Source: Clostridiales bacterium
GTDB lineage: Bacteria; Bacillota; Clostridia; Oscillospirales; CAG-382
Assembly: GCA_003452915.1 (NCBI GenBank)
Contig: DMMZ01000019.1
Location: 1 to 14,099, forward strand
Length of the DNA stretch: 14,099 nt
Direction: 5' to 3'
The notes under the pieces: generated by a model
Seen by the model: only the letters and a program-made list of their open reading frames with translations
Databases searched by the model: none
Told to the model about the DNA's origin: nothing
In this document: positions 1-8,364 of the stretch, one piece after another
Layout of the letters: every line of letters starts with the position of its first letter
How positions within the stretch are numbered: the first letter of the stretch is position 1
Program-made: the position numbers and the translations under genes

Positions 1-83
1 TTACCTGCTTTTATTATATCATATCCTTCATATTCACCTTTTAGTTCAAATTCCTCACAAATATTCTTGAATAATGTGTCCAA
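1..83 (-). CDS. Phosphotransferase-like protein, N-terminal fragment (cut by window edge)
   Basis: A reading frame starts with TTG at 81-83 and stays open for 27 codons to the window edge. A GGAGG ribosome binding site lies at 93-97, nine bases upstream, which is strong support for this unusual start. The visible protein begins MDTLFKNICEEF and continues through ELKGEYEGYDIIKAG. This resembles the opening of APH-family small-molecule kinases, such as N-acetylhexosamine 1-kinase-like proteins, where an [aromatic/polar]-x-x-G motif precedes an INDTY-type nucleotide-binding loop. That loop would fall just beyond the window, so the family call is an inference from a short stretch. It lies 48 bases downstream of the acetyltransferase gene on the same strand and is probably co-transcribed with it. 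The existence of the gene is well supported; the product is tentative. Confidence 0.6.
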   Translation of the reverse strand, partial: MDTLFKNICEEFELKGEYEGYDIIKAG

Positions 84-131
84 AACAGTATACCTCCAAA
101 AGTATTATACTCAATAATGTTAAGTTAAGTT

Positions 132-884
132 TTAATCGATAATGTCTATAAAATAATGCTGATTTGATGAATATGTATTGCCTGCTTTCTCCCACATTGC
201 TTTTGCATCTATTAAATGACAAAACGCTTGCAATACATTTCCTTTTTTCATTTCACTACCTTCAGTAAGAAGACCCTCAATACGATCATATCTCTGTGCT
301 ACACCTGTAAAATTATGAGAACGAAAAGCATGAATAAAGCTGTTCCCCTCTTTGTCTTTCATTCGGTAATCAATATATTCTCCGAAAAGATAATCGGGTT
401 CAAACAGCTCCTCAATCGCATGCATCGATGTATTCGGGTGCATTCCGCAGCCCAGGAAAAGTATTTTACCGCCAAGCTCCATAACTCTTTTAAATGGAGA
501 GTTAGGCCCGCATGGTGTAGAGTCAAGAATATGACCCGAGGTTATGTAATCCGCTTTTGCACCTGACGCACAACAGGAATGCGTTGCACAAAGGCTACGT
601 ACAACATTTTTTGTACCTGTACGGAAAGTTTCTGCAATTATACCTACATTAGAAGGTGTATTGTAATAATCAAAATCGGGATTATTCTTATTGCAATACA
701 TATAACTCAATGAAGGTAAAACAAGAGTGCCTTCTCTGCCTAAGGCAGCAGAAAATGCAGCTAAAATCTGTGATGGTATTACACCACCGCCAAGCGATTT
801 TAATGAAGAGTGTACTAAAACAGTATCTCCTTTTTCAATTCCAAGTTCGATCAACTGAGTTTCTATTAAATCAATAATATCCAT
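132..884 (-). CDS. AAC(3)-family (YokD-like) N-acetyltransferase
   Basis: This 250-residue protein matches the antibiotic N-acetyltransferase family (AAC(3)/YokD fold, acetyl-CoA dependent) in length and motif order. Visible family motifs are VHSSL at 24-28, NTPSNVG at 75-81, a RS...THS...ASG segment at 96-108, CGPNSPF at 125-131 and NTSMHAIEE at 151-159. Many chromosomal members have no shown drug substrate, so a role in aminoglycoside resistance should not be assumed. In the THS segment the two residues before THS are Cys-Ala, where I recall His-Pro being common. The ATG lies inside the end of the upstream amylase gene, with a 19-base overlap in another frame. Only a weak purine-rich site (GACGGAAA) precedes it, so translation is probably coupled to the amylase. 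It is followed by a phosphotransferase-like gene. Confidence 0.85.
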   Translation of the reverse strand: MDIIDLIETQLIELGIEKGDTVLVHSSLKSLGGGVIPSQILAAFSAALGREGTLVLPSLSYMYCNKNNPDFDYYNTPSNVGIIAETFRTGTKNVVRSLCATHSCCASGAKADYITSGHILDSTPCGPNSPFKRVMELGGKILFLGCGMHPNTSMHAIEELFEPDYLFGEYIDYRMKDKEGNSFIHAFRSHNFTGVAQRYDRIEGLLTEGSEMKKGNVLQAFCHLIDAKAMWEKAGNTYSSNQHYFIDIID

Positions 885-2749
885 TTTCCGTCTACTTTCT
901 TGTATACCCGCACACTTTCAGTAGGTATATCAGCATTATAATTATATCCGTCGTATTTAAATATGTCAATCTTTTTTTCATTAATAAAAATATTCGCAAT
1001 ATTTGATATAATTAATAAACTGGCATCCTCATCGTATCTTTCCGCAATAAAAGTCTCGTTTGAGGAATCATATATTCTTAACTTATCCGCTTTAAATAGC
1101 GGTTCCTGCAAACGTATCCTGTTTACTTTTACAAACCAATCATGGATTTCATTATTGATATTGTTCCACGGAAACGGGCGGCGGTTGAACGGATCGTGCC
1201 AACCCTCCAATCCGACTTCGTCACCGTAATAAATGCAGGGGATCCCAGGCATAAAAGCAAGAAGAAGATAGACATTTTTTAATCTTTGTATAGCTTTATT
1301 TTTAACTTCTTCAGATAACTTTAATGTTGAAAGCTCTGCATTGCTTTTGTCGCCTTGATTAGAATTGCCAAGAACATTTAAAATTCTCTCTGTGTCGTGC
1401 GTACCGACAATATTCATTATATGCAACAACTTATGAGTAGGATAATGCTCATAAAGTGTTTGTAAAGTTAGCTTTAAAAGAGAAGAATCCGCTTTTAAAG
1501 CAAATTCGATTAAAGCGTTTCTCAATGGATAATTTGTTGCAGAGTCAAGCTGCCTGCCCAAAAAATATTGCTTACGTTCGTCATAAGCGACCTTGTTTGT
1601 TGCGTCCTCCCAAACCTCGCCAATTATCATCGAATCTCTTTTATGGTTTTTTACCGATTTAATAATTTGTTCGGTAAAATTACCGGAAAACTCATCAACA
1701 ACATCCAGTCTCCACCCTGCTATACCCATTTTCATGTATTTAGGAATAACTTCATCACAGATAAATTTGTCATAGTTTCCGTTACGTTTAATCTTAGGAA
1801 GATTTTTTACTCCCCACCAGCAATCGTAAGTTTCGGGATAATCCTTGAAGTCAAACCAAGCATAAAAAGGTGAATTTTTAGACTGATAAGCACCGACCGA
1901 ACTATATTTTCCGAATTTGTTAAAATATATGCTGTCTGCTCCGACATGGTTAAATACACCATCCAAAATTATGGAAATTCCCTTTTCTGAGGCTTTTTTT
2001 AACAAATGCTCAAGCGCAATATCACCACCAAAGGCTTCGTCTACCTTCAGATAATCGCCGGTATCATACTTATGATTGGAATATGCTTCAAAAATCGGAT
2101 TCAAGTAAATACAAGTTATACCAAGCTCGGATAGATAATCCAGTTTTTCGGCAACTCCATACAAATTCCCTCCAAAATGCGTGTTGTTTGGAAACTCATC
2201 ACCTTGTTTTTCGGGAAATTCGGGAATTCCGTTGTCCCAATAGTCATTATATACAGCATCAGCTTTTTTAAATATTTTTTCGCCTATCGCAAATCGGTCA
2301 ACAAAAATCTGATAAATAACACCGCCGTCAAGCCATGACGGAGGATTATATTCTTCGTTATAAATTAACATCTGCCATTCATTGCAAAAGTATTTTTCGA
2401 GTGAACAATTTACGCCATCTGTGCAAGTATAAACACGCCCGTTTTTTGTTTCCGCTTCAAAGTGATAAAAGAAAAGCCCATTGCTGTTTTCACCTGTTAT
2501 GATTTTACTGTCAACTGTTGTTGAAAATATACTATATCCATTTTCGTTTCTTTGGGAATTTAGTTGACGTGAAATCAACACCATTTCATCATTTCCAAGA
2601 TAGAAAAAAGCTCGTGAGGAAAGATATTCTTCCATTATATAAAATTCTATCGTTATGCAGCTGCCCAATGCAAAAGCAGCCTTATCTGTAAGGATGCCAT
2701 CGCAATATCTTTTTATAAAAGCATTACCGTCTTGCCTTTTGTATAACAT
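866..2749 (-). CDS. GH13 alpha-amylase family protein, neopullulanase/maltogenic amylase-like
   Basis: This 627-residue protein is a glycoside hydrolase family 13 enzyme that cleaves alpha-glucans or maltodextrins. Residues 1 to about 125 look like a CBM34-type N-terminal beta domain, and the catalytic barrel starts at GGVIYQIFVDRF (142-153). The conserved regions are all present: LNPIFEAYSNHKYDT at 216-230, DGVFNH at 263-268, the nucleophile D349 in GWRLDV, the acid/base E378 in GEVW, and D452 in GTHDTER. The combination resembles subfamily 20 (neopullulanase/cyclomaltodextrinase). No signal peptide is evident, so it is probably cytoplasmic and may act on glycogen limit dextrins or imported maltodextrins. 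AAGGA lies seven bases before the ATG, and a good sigma-A promoter sits just upstream. It follows the glg operon, which otherwise lacks a debranching enzyme here. Confidence 0.9.
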   Translation of the reverse strand: MLYKRQDGNAFIKRYCDGILTDKAAFALGSCITIEFYIMEEYLSSRAFFYLGNDEMVLISRQLNSQRNENGYSIFSTTVDSKIITGENSNGLFFYHFEAETKNGRVYTCTDGVNCSLEKYFCNEWQMLIYNEEYNPPSWLDGGVIYQIFVDRFAIGEKIFKKADAVYNDYWDNGIPEFPEKQGDEFPNNTHFGGNLYGVAEKLDYLSELGITCIYLNPIFEAYSNHKYDTGDYLKVDEAFGGDIALEHLLKKASEKGISIILDGVFNHVGADSIYFNKFGKYSSVGAYQSKNSPFYAWFDFKDYPETYDCWWGVKNLPKIKRNGNYDKFICDEVIPKYMKMGIAGWRLDVVDEFSGNFTEQIIKSVKNHKRDSMIIGEVWEDATNKVAYDERKQYFLGRQLDSATNYPLRNALIEFALKADSSLLKLTLQTLYEHYPTHKLLHIMNIVGTHDTERILNVLGNSNQGDKSNAELSTLKLSEEVKNKAIQRLKNVYLLLAFMPGIPCIYYGDEVGLEGWHDPFNRRPFPWNNINNEIHDWFVKVNRIRLQEPLFKADKLRIYDSSNETFIAERYDEDASLLIISNIANIFINEKKIDIFKYDGYNYNADIPTESVRVYKKVDGKWILLI

Positions 2750-2773
2750 TGTATATTCCTTGTTCTGTTGATT

Positions 2774-2802
2774 ATTATACTTTTAAGTCTTTCCTATGTA
2801 AT
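2774..2802 (-). promoter_or_regulatory. Sigma-A-type promoter of the amylase gene
   Basis: On the minus strand a perfect -10 box TATAAT (2774-2779) is preceded, after a 17-base spacer, by ATTACA (2797-2802), which matches TTGACA at four of six positions. The predicted transcript would start near 2767, about 18 bases before the amylase ATG. This suggests the amylase and acetyltransferase genes can be expressed apart from the glycogen operon. Confidence 0.6.
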
Positions 2803-2839
2803 TCGGATTATGTTGATACTACTTGGGGTAATAATGACA

Positions 2840-3055
2840 TCATAACAATTTTCTATCCGAATAAAGAATTGTTTCGTTCTCTTCAAAAAAGCTAATTATG
2901 TTTTCTCTCGTAAACGGCCATTTTCCATCTTTATAATCAGCTTCAAAATAACTTATTAACTCCTCGCATGTCATAGGAACTAAACTCGCTTTAAATTTTT
3001 CGTAATATTCATTTTGGATTTCTCGCCAATCATTATATCCCTTTTTGCTAAGCAA
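2840..3055 (-). CDS. Small unknown protein, start region probably frameshifted
   Basis: The open frame gives 71 residues from a TTG codon, without a good ribosome binding site. It is soluble-looking, rich in acidic and aromatic residues (YNDWREIQNEYYEKF near the start, ISYFEADYKDGKWPF in the middle), with no membrane segment. I do not recognise it. A perfect GGAGG followed seven bases later by ATG lies upstream at 3090-3092. From that ATG the frame closes after ten codons, because an A5 run (3085-3089) puts it out of phase. Removing one A joins the ATG to this frame and gives an intact 83-residue protein beginning MKIKHIILEDNV. So this is either a recently frameshifted gene, an assembly error, or a gene reached by reinitiation, since the ten-codon frame ends four bases before the TTG. 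It lies between glgP and the amylase gene. Confidence 0.5.
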   Translation of the reverse strand: MLSKKGYNDWREIQNEYYEKFKASLVPMTCEELISYFEADYKDGKWPFTRENIISFFEENETILYSDRKLL

Positions 3056-3193
3056 AACATTATCTTCTAATATAATGTGCTTTATTTTTCATTGTCAGAC
3101 CTCCATTTAAATTTTATATCATCAAATGAAATATAAATAATCTCTGTCATACATTATTTTATAAAGACAATTTAAACTAATTAATATTTGTAT

Positions 3194-5629
3194 TTATTCC
3201 GACTTCCCTACTTGTTTTATATCCCAAATATTCTCCGCATATTCCCTTATACTGCGGTCGGAGGAGAACCTTCCCGCTTTTGCGATATTTACCAGAGCTA
3301 TTGAATTCCATTCTTCGCGGTTCTCATATTTACGCTCCAGCTTTTTATGAGCCTCGTTGTAATAATCAAAATCAGCAAGGCACATGAACGGATCGGATAT
3401 TCCGAAGGAATAAAGCAGATAATTTGCTATATCCGAGAAGGAACGTCCGTTGAAACCGACTTGCAAAGAATCGACTGCCTTTTTAAGACATTCGCTGCGG
3501 TTGTAATAATAAGAAGAAGCATAACCTTTACGCCATAACTCCTCTACCTCCTCGGATGTGTGTCCGAAGATGAAAATATTCTCTTTGCCAACCGCTTCTG
3601 CAATCTCTACATTCGCGCCGTCAAGTGTTCCTATCGTGACCGCACCGTTTATCATAAATTTCATGTTACCTGTGCCGCTTGCTTCCTTGCCGGCAAGCGA
3701 AATCTGCTCGCTTACCTCGGCAGCGGGTATCAGCTTTTCCGCAAGTGTAACATTGTAATTCTCAAGAAAGACAACACGCAGCTTTTCTCTCATTGCCGGA
3801 TTTTTCTCGATATCCGCTCCGATATAACAAATAAGGCGGATTATATCCTTTGCAAGATAATAACCGGGCGCTGCTTTTGCTCCAAAAATAAAGGTCTTTG
3901 GTCTGACCGTCATTGTCGGATTTTCTTTTAACATAATATAAAGACTTATTACATGCAGAGCGTTCATTAACTGGCGTTTATATTCGTGCAGCCGCTTAAC
4001 ATGAACGTCGAACACAGAATCAGGATCAATTCTAATCCCTCTGGATTTGTACATAAGATTAGAAAAAGCAATCTTGTTCTCGCGTTTTATTCTTTCCAAT
4101 GCGAACAAGACACTCTTATCTTCTTTATATTCCATGAGCTTTTCAAGCTCGGAAGCATCCTTGCGATAGCCTGTTCCAATTGTTTTATCAAGTAAAGATG
4201 ACAACCCCGGATTCGCATAACAAAGCCATCTGCGGTGTGTAACACCGTTAGTAACATTTACAAAGCGTTCGGGCAGCATTTTATAGTAATCCTTGAATAT
4301 CGTATCAACAAGAATATTCGTATGGAGCTTTGAAACACCGTTTATTTTATGAGAGCCTACAACAGAGAGGTTTGCCATTTTTATAAGTCCATGGTCAATA
4401 ACAGACATCCTACCACACTTTTCCCAACTGCCAGGGTAAGCCTTCCATGCCTCTTGACAGAAGCGCTCGTTTATCTCTTTTACTATCTGATATATACGTG
4501 GTAATTTATATTTGAACAGTTCCTCATTCCAGCATTCAAGTGCTTCTGGAAGTACAGTATGGTTTGTGTAGGATATAGTATTAACAGTTATATCCCATGC
4601 TTGTTCCCAGGTAAATTTATGATTATCCAAAAGAACCCTCATTAACTCGGGGATAGCAAGTGCAGGATGAGTATCGTTTATATGAATAGCAACCTTTTCA
4701 GGCAGATTAGCAAGTGTTTTATATTGTAAAAGATGATTGTTTATTATATTCTGCAAGGATGCACATACCAAAAAATATTGCTGTGATAAACGTAACAGCT
4801 TACCCTCGTAATGGTTATCAGCAGGATAAAGAATCTTGGAAATAGTTTCCGCCATAGTGTTTTCTTCCACCGCTTTTATATACTGTCCCTGCGAAAACAG
4901 ATCCATATTAAAGTTTCGGGTATCTTTTGCCTTCCAAAGACGTAACGAGTTAACCGCTTCACCACCTGCTCCGGGGATTAACATATCATAAGGAACTGCT
5001 TCAACCTCGTCAAAATCCTCATGAATAACCACATGAGAACCATCTGAATCCCATTTTTCGCTTACCTTTCCGCCGAAGCGTACAACAACAGACTTATCTT
5101 GTCTAGGAATCAACCATGCTTCTCCACCCGGCAACCAGATATCGGGTAGCTCAAGTTGTTCGCCGTCCACAATACGCTGCTTGAAAAGTCCGTATTCGTA
5201 GCAAATTGAAAAACCTCTTGCAGGATATGACTGTGATGATAACGAATCCATAAAGCAGGCGGCAAGCCTGCCTAAACCGCCGTTTCCAAGTCCTGGATCG
5301 GGTTCATATTCGTAAATATCGTTTAAGTCAAAACCAAGCTCCTTGAGTACCTTGTTATATTCCTTTTCAAGTACGAGGTTCATAAGATTGTTCTTCATTG
5401 AACGTCCGATTAAAAATTCAAGACAAATGTAATATACCCTTTTAGCTTCTGATTGCTTGACTTCTGCTTGAAAGGTCTTGTATTTTTGAGCAAGAAAATC
5501 TCTGATAGTAAGAACAACCGATTTATATACTTGCTCGCCGTTTGCTTCTTCAGGTGAAACACCGAAATATCTTGACAGCTTGCTTATTAACGCTTCTTTG
5601 ATTTCTTGTTGAATGTAGTTTTTATTCAT
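3194..5629 (-). CDS. glgP: Glycogen/maltodextrin phosphorylase
   Basis: This GT35 phosphorylase releases glucose-1-phosphate from the non-reducing ends of alpha-1,4-glucans. The start chosen is the ATG at 5627-5629, giving 811 residues, the usual size for the family. It is preceded by AAAGGTAAGG at a sensible distance, whereas an in-frame GTG eight codons earlier overlaps that site. Family landmarks include DPGLGNGGLGRLAACFMDS near residues 111-129, HINDTHPALAIPELMR near 316-331, the VTNGVTHRRWL segment near 459-469, and the pyridoxal-phosphate lysine K657 in ASGTGNMKF. All look intact. It is the last gene of glgBCDAP, 30 bases after glgA. No allosteric extension of the animal type is evident. 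It supplies the breakdown arm of the operon. Confidence 0.96.
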   Translation of the reverse strand: MNKNYIQQEIKEALISKLSRYFGVSPEEANGEQVYKSVVLTIRDFLAQKYKTFQAEVKQSEAKRVYYICLEFLIGRSMKNNLMNLVLEKEYNKVLKELGFDLNDIYEYEPDPGLGNGGLGRLAACFMDSLSSQSYPARGFSICYEYGLFKQRIVDGEQLELPDIWLPGGEAWLIPRQDKSVVVRFGGKVSEKWDSDGSHVVIHEDFDEVEAVPYDMLIPGAGGEAVNSLRLWKAKDTRNFNMDLFSQGQYIKAVEENTMAETISKILYPADNHYEGKLLRLSQQYFLVCASLQNIINNHLLQYKTLANLPEKVAIHINDTHPALAIPELMRVLLDNHKFTWEQAWDITVNTISYTNHTVLPEALECWNEELFKYKLPRIYQIVKEINERFCQEAWKAYPGSWEKCGRMSVIDHGLIKMANLSVVGSHKINGVSKLHTNILVDTIFKDYYKMLPERFVNVTNGVTHRRWLCYANPGLSSLLDKTIGTGYRKDASELEKLMEYKEDKSVLFALERIKRENKIAFSNLMYKSRGIRIDPDSVFDVHVKRLHEYKRQLMNALHVISLYIMLKENPTMTVRPKTFIFGAKAAPGYYLAKDIIRLICYIGADIEKNPAMREKLRVVFLENYNVTLAEKLIPAAEVSEQISLAGKEASGTGNMKFMINGAVTIGTLDGANVEIAEAVGKENIFIFGHTSEEVEELWRKGYASSYYYNRSECLKKAVDSLQVGFNGRSFSDIANYLLYSFGISDPFMCLADFDYYNEAHKKLERKYENREEWNSIALVNIAKAGRFSSDRSIREYAENIWDIKQVGKSE

Positions 5630-5659
5630 ATCATACCTTACCTTTCTTTGCACTTATAT

Positions 5660-7084
5660 TTATAGCTGAGTATAGAGCTTTATATATTCCTTTGCCGACT
5701 TTTTCCATGAAAAATCGTATTGCATAACCTTTTTTACCAACCCAGTCCATTCGTCCTCTGAATGATAAAGAGTAATCGCTCTCTTTATAGTGCAAAGTAA
5801 ATCCCATGCACTGTAGGTTGAGAAGGTAAAGCCGTTTCCGCCATCCTCCCAGCCAATGTCCTTAATACTGTCGTAAAGCCCACCTGTTTCATGAACTACA
5901 GGTACTGTTCCATAACGGGAAGCTATCATCTGTGCAAGTCCGCAGGGTTCGCTTTTTGAAGGCATCAAAAACATATCCGCGCCTGCATAAAATTTCTTTG
6001 CAAGCTCTTTATTAAACTCGAGCTTTGTTACAACTTTTTCGGGGTAACGCTCTGCAAGCTTATAAAAAAAGTTCTCAAAATAATAGTCGCCTTTACCAAG
6101 AATAACAAGCTGAACATCTTCTTTAAGAATATCCTCTGCCGCTAAGGTTACTAAATCAAGTCCCTTGTGGTCGACAAGGCGGGAAATAATTGAGATTATC
6201 GGTGTTTTTTTATTTACAGGCAATCCAAGTAGCTTTTGAAGTTCTAATTTTCCAATTGTTTTCCTATTCAATTCATTATAAGAAAAATTAGCAAACAGCT
6301 CTTTATCCTTTTCGGGATTATAATATTTTCTGTCGATTCCGTTTAAAATTCCATGCAATTTTCCCTTGTTCTGCTCAAGAATAAAGTGTAATCCGTGTGA
6401 AAACCTGGGAGAGAGTATTTCCTTTGCATATGTCGGGCTGACTGTTGTAAGCATATCACAGGAGATAACAGCGCCCTTTAACAGGTTTATACAGCTATTA
6501 TATTCAACGGTATCTGCGTCGTAAACACTAAGTTCAAAAATATCCTCTAGCAGTTCAAAACCATATTCCCCCTGATATTGTATATTGTGAATTGTAAAAA
6601 CGGTTTTTATATCCGAATAGCATTTTTTCTCTTTGTATTTTTTATTCAGGTATATAATACTCAAGGCAGATTGCCAGTCATGTGCATGAAGAATATCGGG
6701 AAAAAAGCCTATTATCGGTATTATTTCAAGCACAGCCTTGCAGAAAAAAGCAAAACGCTCTGCATCGTCAAATTCACCATAAAGGAAGTTTCGTTTGAAA
6801 TAAAACTCGTTATCGATAAAATAATAAATAACACCATTATTTTCACAGGAGTAAATACCGCAATATTGGTTTCTCCAAGACAATTGAACTGTTGTTTTGG
6901 CAACAAAAGTCAGGCTCTCACGCAGTACTTTATCCATTGAACCAAACAACGGAATAATTACCCTGATATCAAGACTTTCGTCATTTTCCTTAAGTGACAC
7001 TGGGAGCGATCCGATTACATCACCTAAACCGCCCGAAGACGCAAAGGGTACGGCTTCACTTGCAACAAAAAGTATCTTTTTCAT
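5660..7084 (-). CDS. glgA: Glycogen synthase (ADP-glucose, GT5)
   Basis: This 474-residue enzyme transfers glucose from ADP-glucose to the growing alpha-1,4 chain. It has the two-domain GT5 layout: N-terminal KILFVASEAVPFASSGGLGDV, HAHDWQ at 133-138, TIHNIQYQG at 164-172, then the C-terminal domain with SRLVDHKGLD (R302, K307) and SKSEPCGLAQ (E379, C381) and RYGTVPVVHETGGLYD. The N-terminal ADP-glucose loop reads SSGGLGDV (16-23) instead of the KTGGLADV of the E. coli enzyme, so the lysine at that site is serine. Length and the remaining catalytic residues are normal, so it is expected to be active. AAAGGA precedes the ATG by about eight bases. It sits 23 bases after glgD and 30 bases before glgP. 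Confidence 0.95.
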   Translation of the reverse strand: MKKILFVASEAVPFASSGGLGDVIGSLPVSLKENDESLDIRVIIPLFGSMDKVLRESLTFVAKTTVQLSWRNQYCGIYSCENNGVIYYFIDNEFYFKRNFLYGEFDDAERFAFFCKAVLEIIPIIGFFPDILHAHDWQSALSIIYLNKKYKEKKCYSDIKTVFTIHNIQYQGEYGFELLEDIFELSVYDADTVEYNSCINLLKGAVISCDMLTTVSPTYAKEILSPRFSHGLHFILEQNKGKLHGILNGIDRKYYNPEKDKELFANFSYNELNRKTIGKLELQKLLGLPVNKKTPIISIISRLVDHKGLDLVTLAAEDILKEDVQLVILGKGDYYFENFFYKLAERYPEKVVTKLEFNKELAKKFYAGADMFLMPSKSEPCGLAQMIASRYGTVPVVHETGGLYDSIKDIGWEDGGNGFTFSTYSAWDLLCTIKRAITLYHSEDEWTGLVKKVMQYDFSWKKSAKEYIKLYTQL

Positions 7085-7107
7085 CGCTAGAATCCTTTCT
7101 GATCTTA

Positions 7108-8250
7108 TTAAATATACGAATTCTTATCTATATAAAAAGGCTTTGTCTCGTGTCCGGATAAAATTCTGCCGTCTCTGATTACAACATTTTTGTCTGTGAT
7201 GACACAGTTCAAATAAATATTCTCACCTATAAGCGTGTCCTGCATCAATATTGAATTCTTAATATGAGTTCCTGCTCCGACCTTAACCCCTCTGAACAAT
7301 ATAGAATGCTCAACAGTACCCTCGATTACACAACCATCAGCAATAAGTGAATTCCTGACGAGTGCATCCTCGTTATAGATAGAAGGAGTTGAGTTACGTA
7401 CCTTTGTGAAAATCGGTCGGTTTTTTATACCGAAAAGTGATTTTCTGGTGTCTGCATTAAGTAAATCCATACTGCAGAAATAGTAATCGGCAAGCGAACT
7501 GACAGAGGCAAAATAACCTTCATATTTAAATACTCTATAATCGGAGCTGGAAATATTTCTTGCAATAACATCAGTAATAAAATTATCATAGTTATGAGCT
7601 ATCGCATCCTGAACAATATCCTCAAGGTATTTTCTTCTCATAATCCAAATGTTCAAATTTATATCCTTAAAACCATCAAGATAGCCAGTATGCTCTGATA
7701 TATCCGTAATTCTACCGTCTTTATCATATTCCAAAACAGAAATGCTGCTCTTATCAGAGGAGGATATATAGCTGCTTTTTACTGCAAAGGTGGCATCAGC
7801 ATCACTTTCAATATGACGTTTAATCATAGCATCGAGGTCGATGTTGCATATAACATCGCAGTCGCTGAGAACAACATATTCTTCTGTACAGCCCGAAATA
7901 AATGCGTTTATACTTTTTAAGGCTTCAAGCCTTGTTGTATAAAGAGAATTCTGATTATTTGCAAATGCGGTTATATAAGGTGGGAGAATATGAATACCGC
8001 CCTGCCGTCTTGCAAGGTCCCAGTCTTTACCCGAACCAATGTGGTCCATTAACGATTGATAATTATAATGAGTTATTACTCCGACATGAGTAATACCTGA
8101 ATTAACCATGTTAGAGAGGGTAAAGTCTATGAGCCTGTAACGGCAGCCGAACGGTACAGATGCCATCGTACGCATTCTGGTCAGCTCGGAGATGTTTTTA
8201 TCATGTATATTAGAAAAAATTATTCCTACAACGCTCATATTTATGATCAT
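7108..8250 (-). CDS. glgD: GlgD, degenerate ADP-glucose pyrophosphorylase subunit
   Basis: This 380-residue protein is a homologue of GlgC with a nucleotidyltransferase-like N domain and a C-terminal left-handed beta-helix (hexapeptide turns from about residue 290). It keeps the fold landmarks PFGCRYRLIDFTLSN (33-47) and WDLARRQGG, but lacks the catalytic signature. The glycine-rich GGQGSRL loop of GlgC is replaced by FSNIHDKNISEL, AKP by TMA, and EKP is absent. In Firmicutes such as Bacillus, GlgD is known as a non-catalytic partner that modulates GlgC in a heteromer. The start could be the ATG at 8250, which lies one base after GGAAAGG, or the ATG at 8236-8238, thirteen bases after it. The second gives the family-like N-terminus MSVVGIIFSN. 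A structured 114-base gap separates it from glgC. Confidence 0.92.
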   Translation of the reverse strand: MIINMSVVGIIFSNIHDKNISELTRMRTMASVPFGCRYRLIDFTLSNMVNSGITHVGVITHYNYQSLMDHIGSGKDWDLARRQGGIHILPPYITAFANNQNSLYTTRLEALKSINAFISGCTEEYVVLSDCDVICNIDLDAMIKRHIESDADATFAVKSSYISSSDKSSISVLEYDKDGRITDISEHTGYLDGFKDINLNIWIMRRKYLEDIVQDAIAHNYDNFITDVIARNISSSDYRVFKYEGYFASVSSLADYYFCSMDLLNADTRKSLFGIKNRPIFTKVRNSTPSIYNEDALVRNSLIADGCVIEGTVEHSILFRGVKVGAGTHIKNSILMQDTLIGENIYLNCVITDKNVVIRDGRILSGHETKPFYIDKNSYI

Positions 8251-8364
8251 GCCTTTCCGTGGCGTTTAAGCCACAAGTGGGAATTGTGCCGTTTCGGCAA
8301 TAGCCGGATTATTGCACCTCTTGCAGTAAAGGTACAAAACCGTGTTTGAAAACATGTTTTCAAA
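8251..8364 (-). other. Structured intergenic region between glgC and glgD
   Basis: This is the only sizeable gap inside glgBCDAP; the other gaps are 23 to 36 bases. It is richer in G and C than its surroundings and holds several short inverted repeats: 8259-8274 (GTGGC/GCCAC, six-base loop, just before the glgD ribosome binding site), 8288-8298 (GCCG/CGGC), 8295-8306 (CGGC/GCCG), and 8297-8315 (GCAATA/TATTGC). Several of these overlap and cannot form together. A 22-bp palindrome closes the glgC side. There is no U-run, so none is a standard terminator. I do not recognise a known riboswitch class. Confidence 0.5.

Noticed and set aside
104..109. TATAAT upstream of the kinase-like gene as a promoter
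   Set aside because: Perfect -10 on the minus strand, but no acceptable -35 at 16-18 bases; co-transcription with the acetyltransferase is simpler.
3056..3193. Terminator after glgP
   Set aside because: The gap is AT-rich but no GC-containing stem with a U run could be found; short AT inverted repeats there are expected by chance.
3560..3931. 123-codon plus-strand frame inside glgP, and similar antisense frames at 216-566 and 6578-6940
   Set aside because: Each is antisense to a clear conserved gene and shows no recognisable protein features.
5630..5653. GTG start eight codons upstream for glgP
   Set aside because: It overlaps the ribosome binding site of the ATG at 5629 and adds residues not expected for the family.
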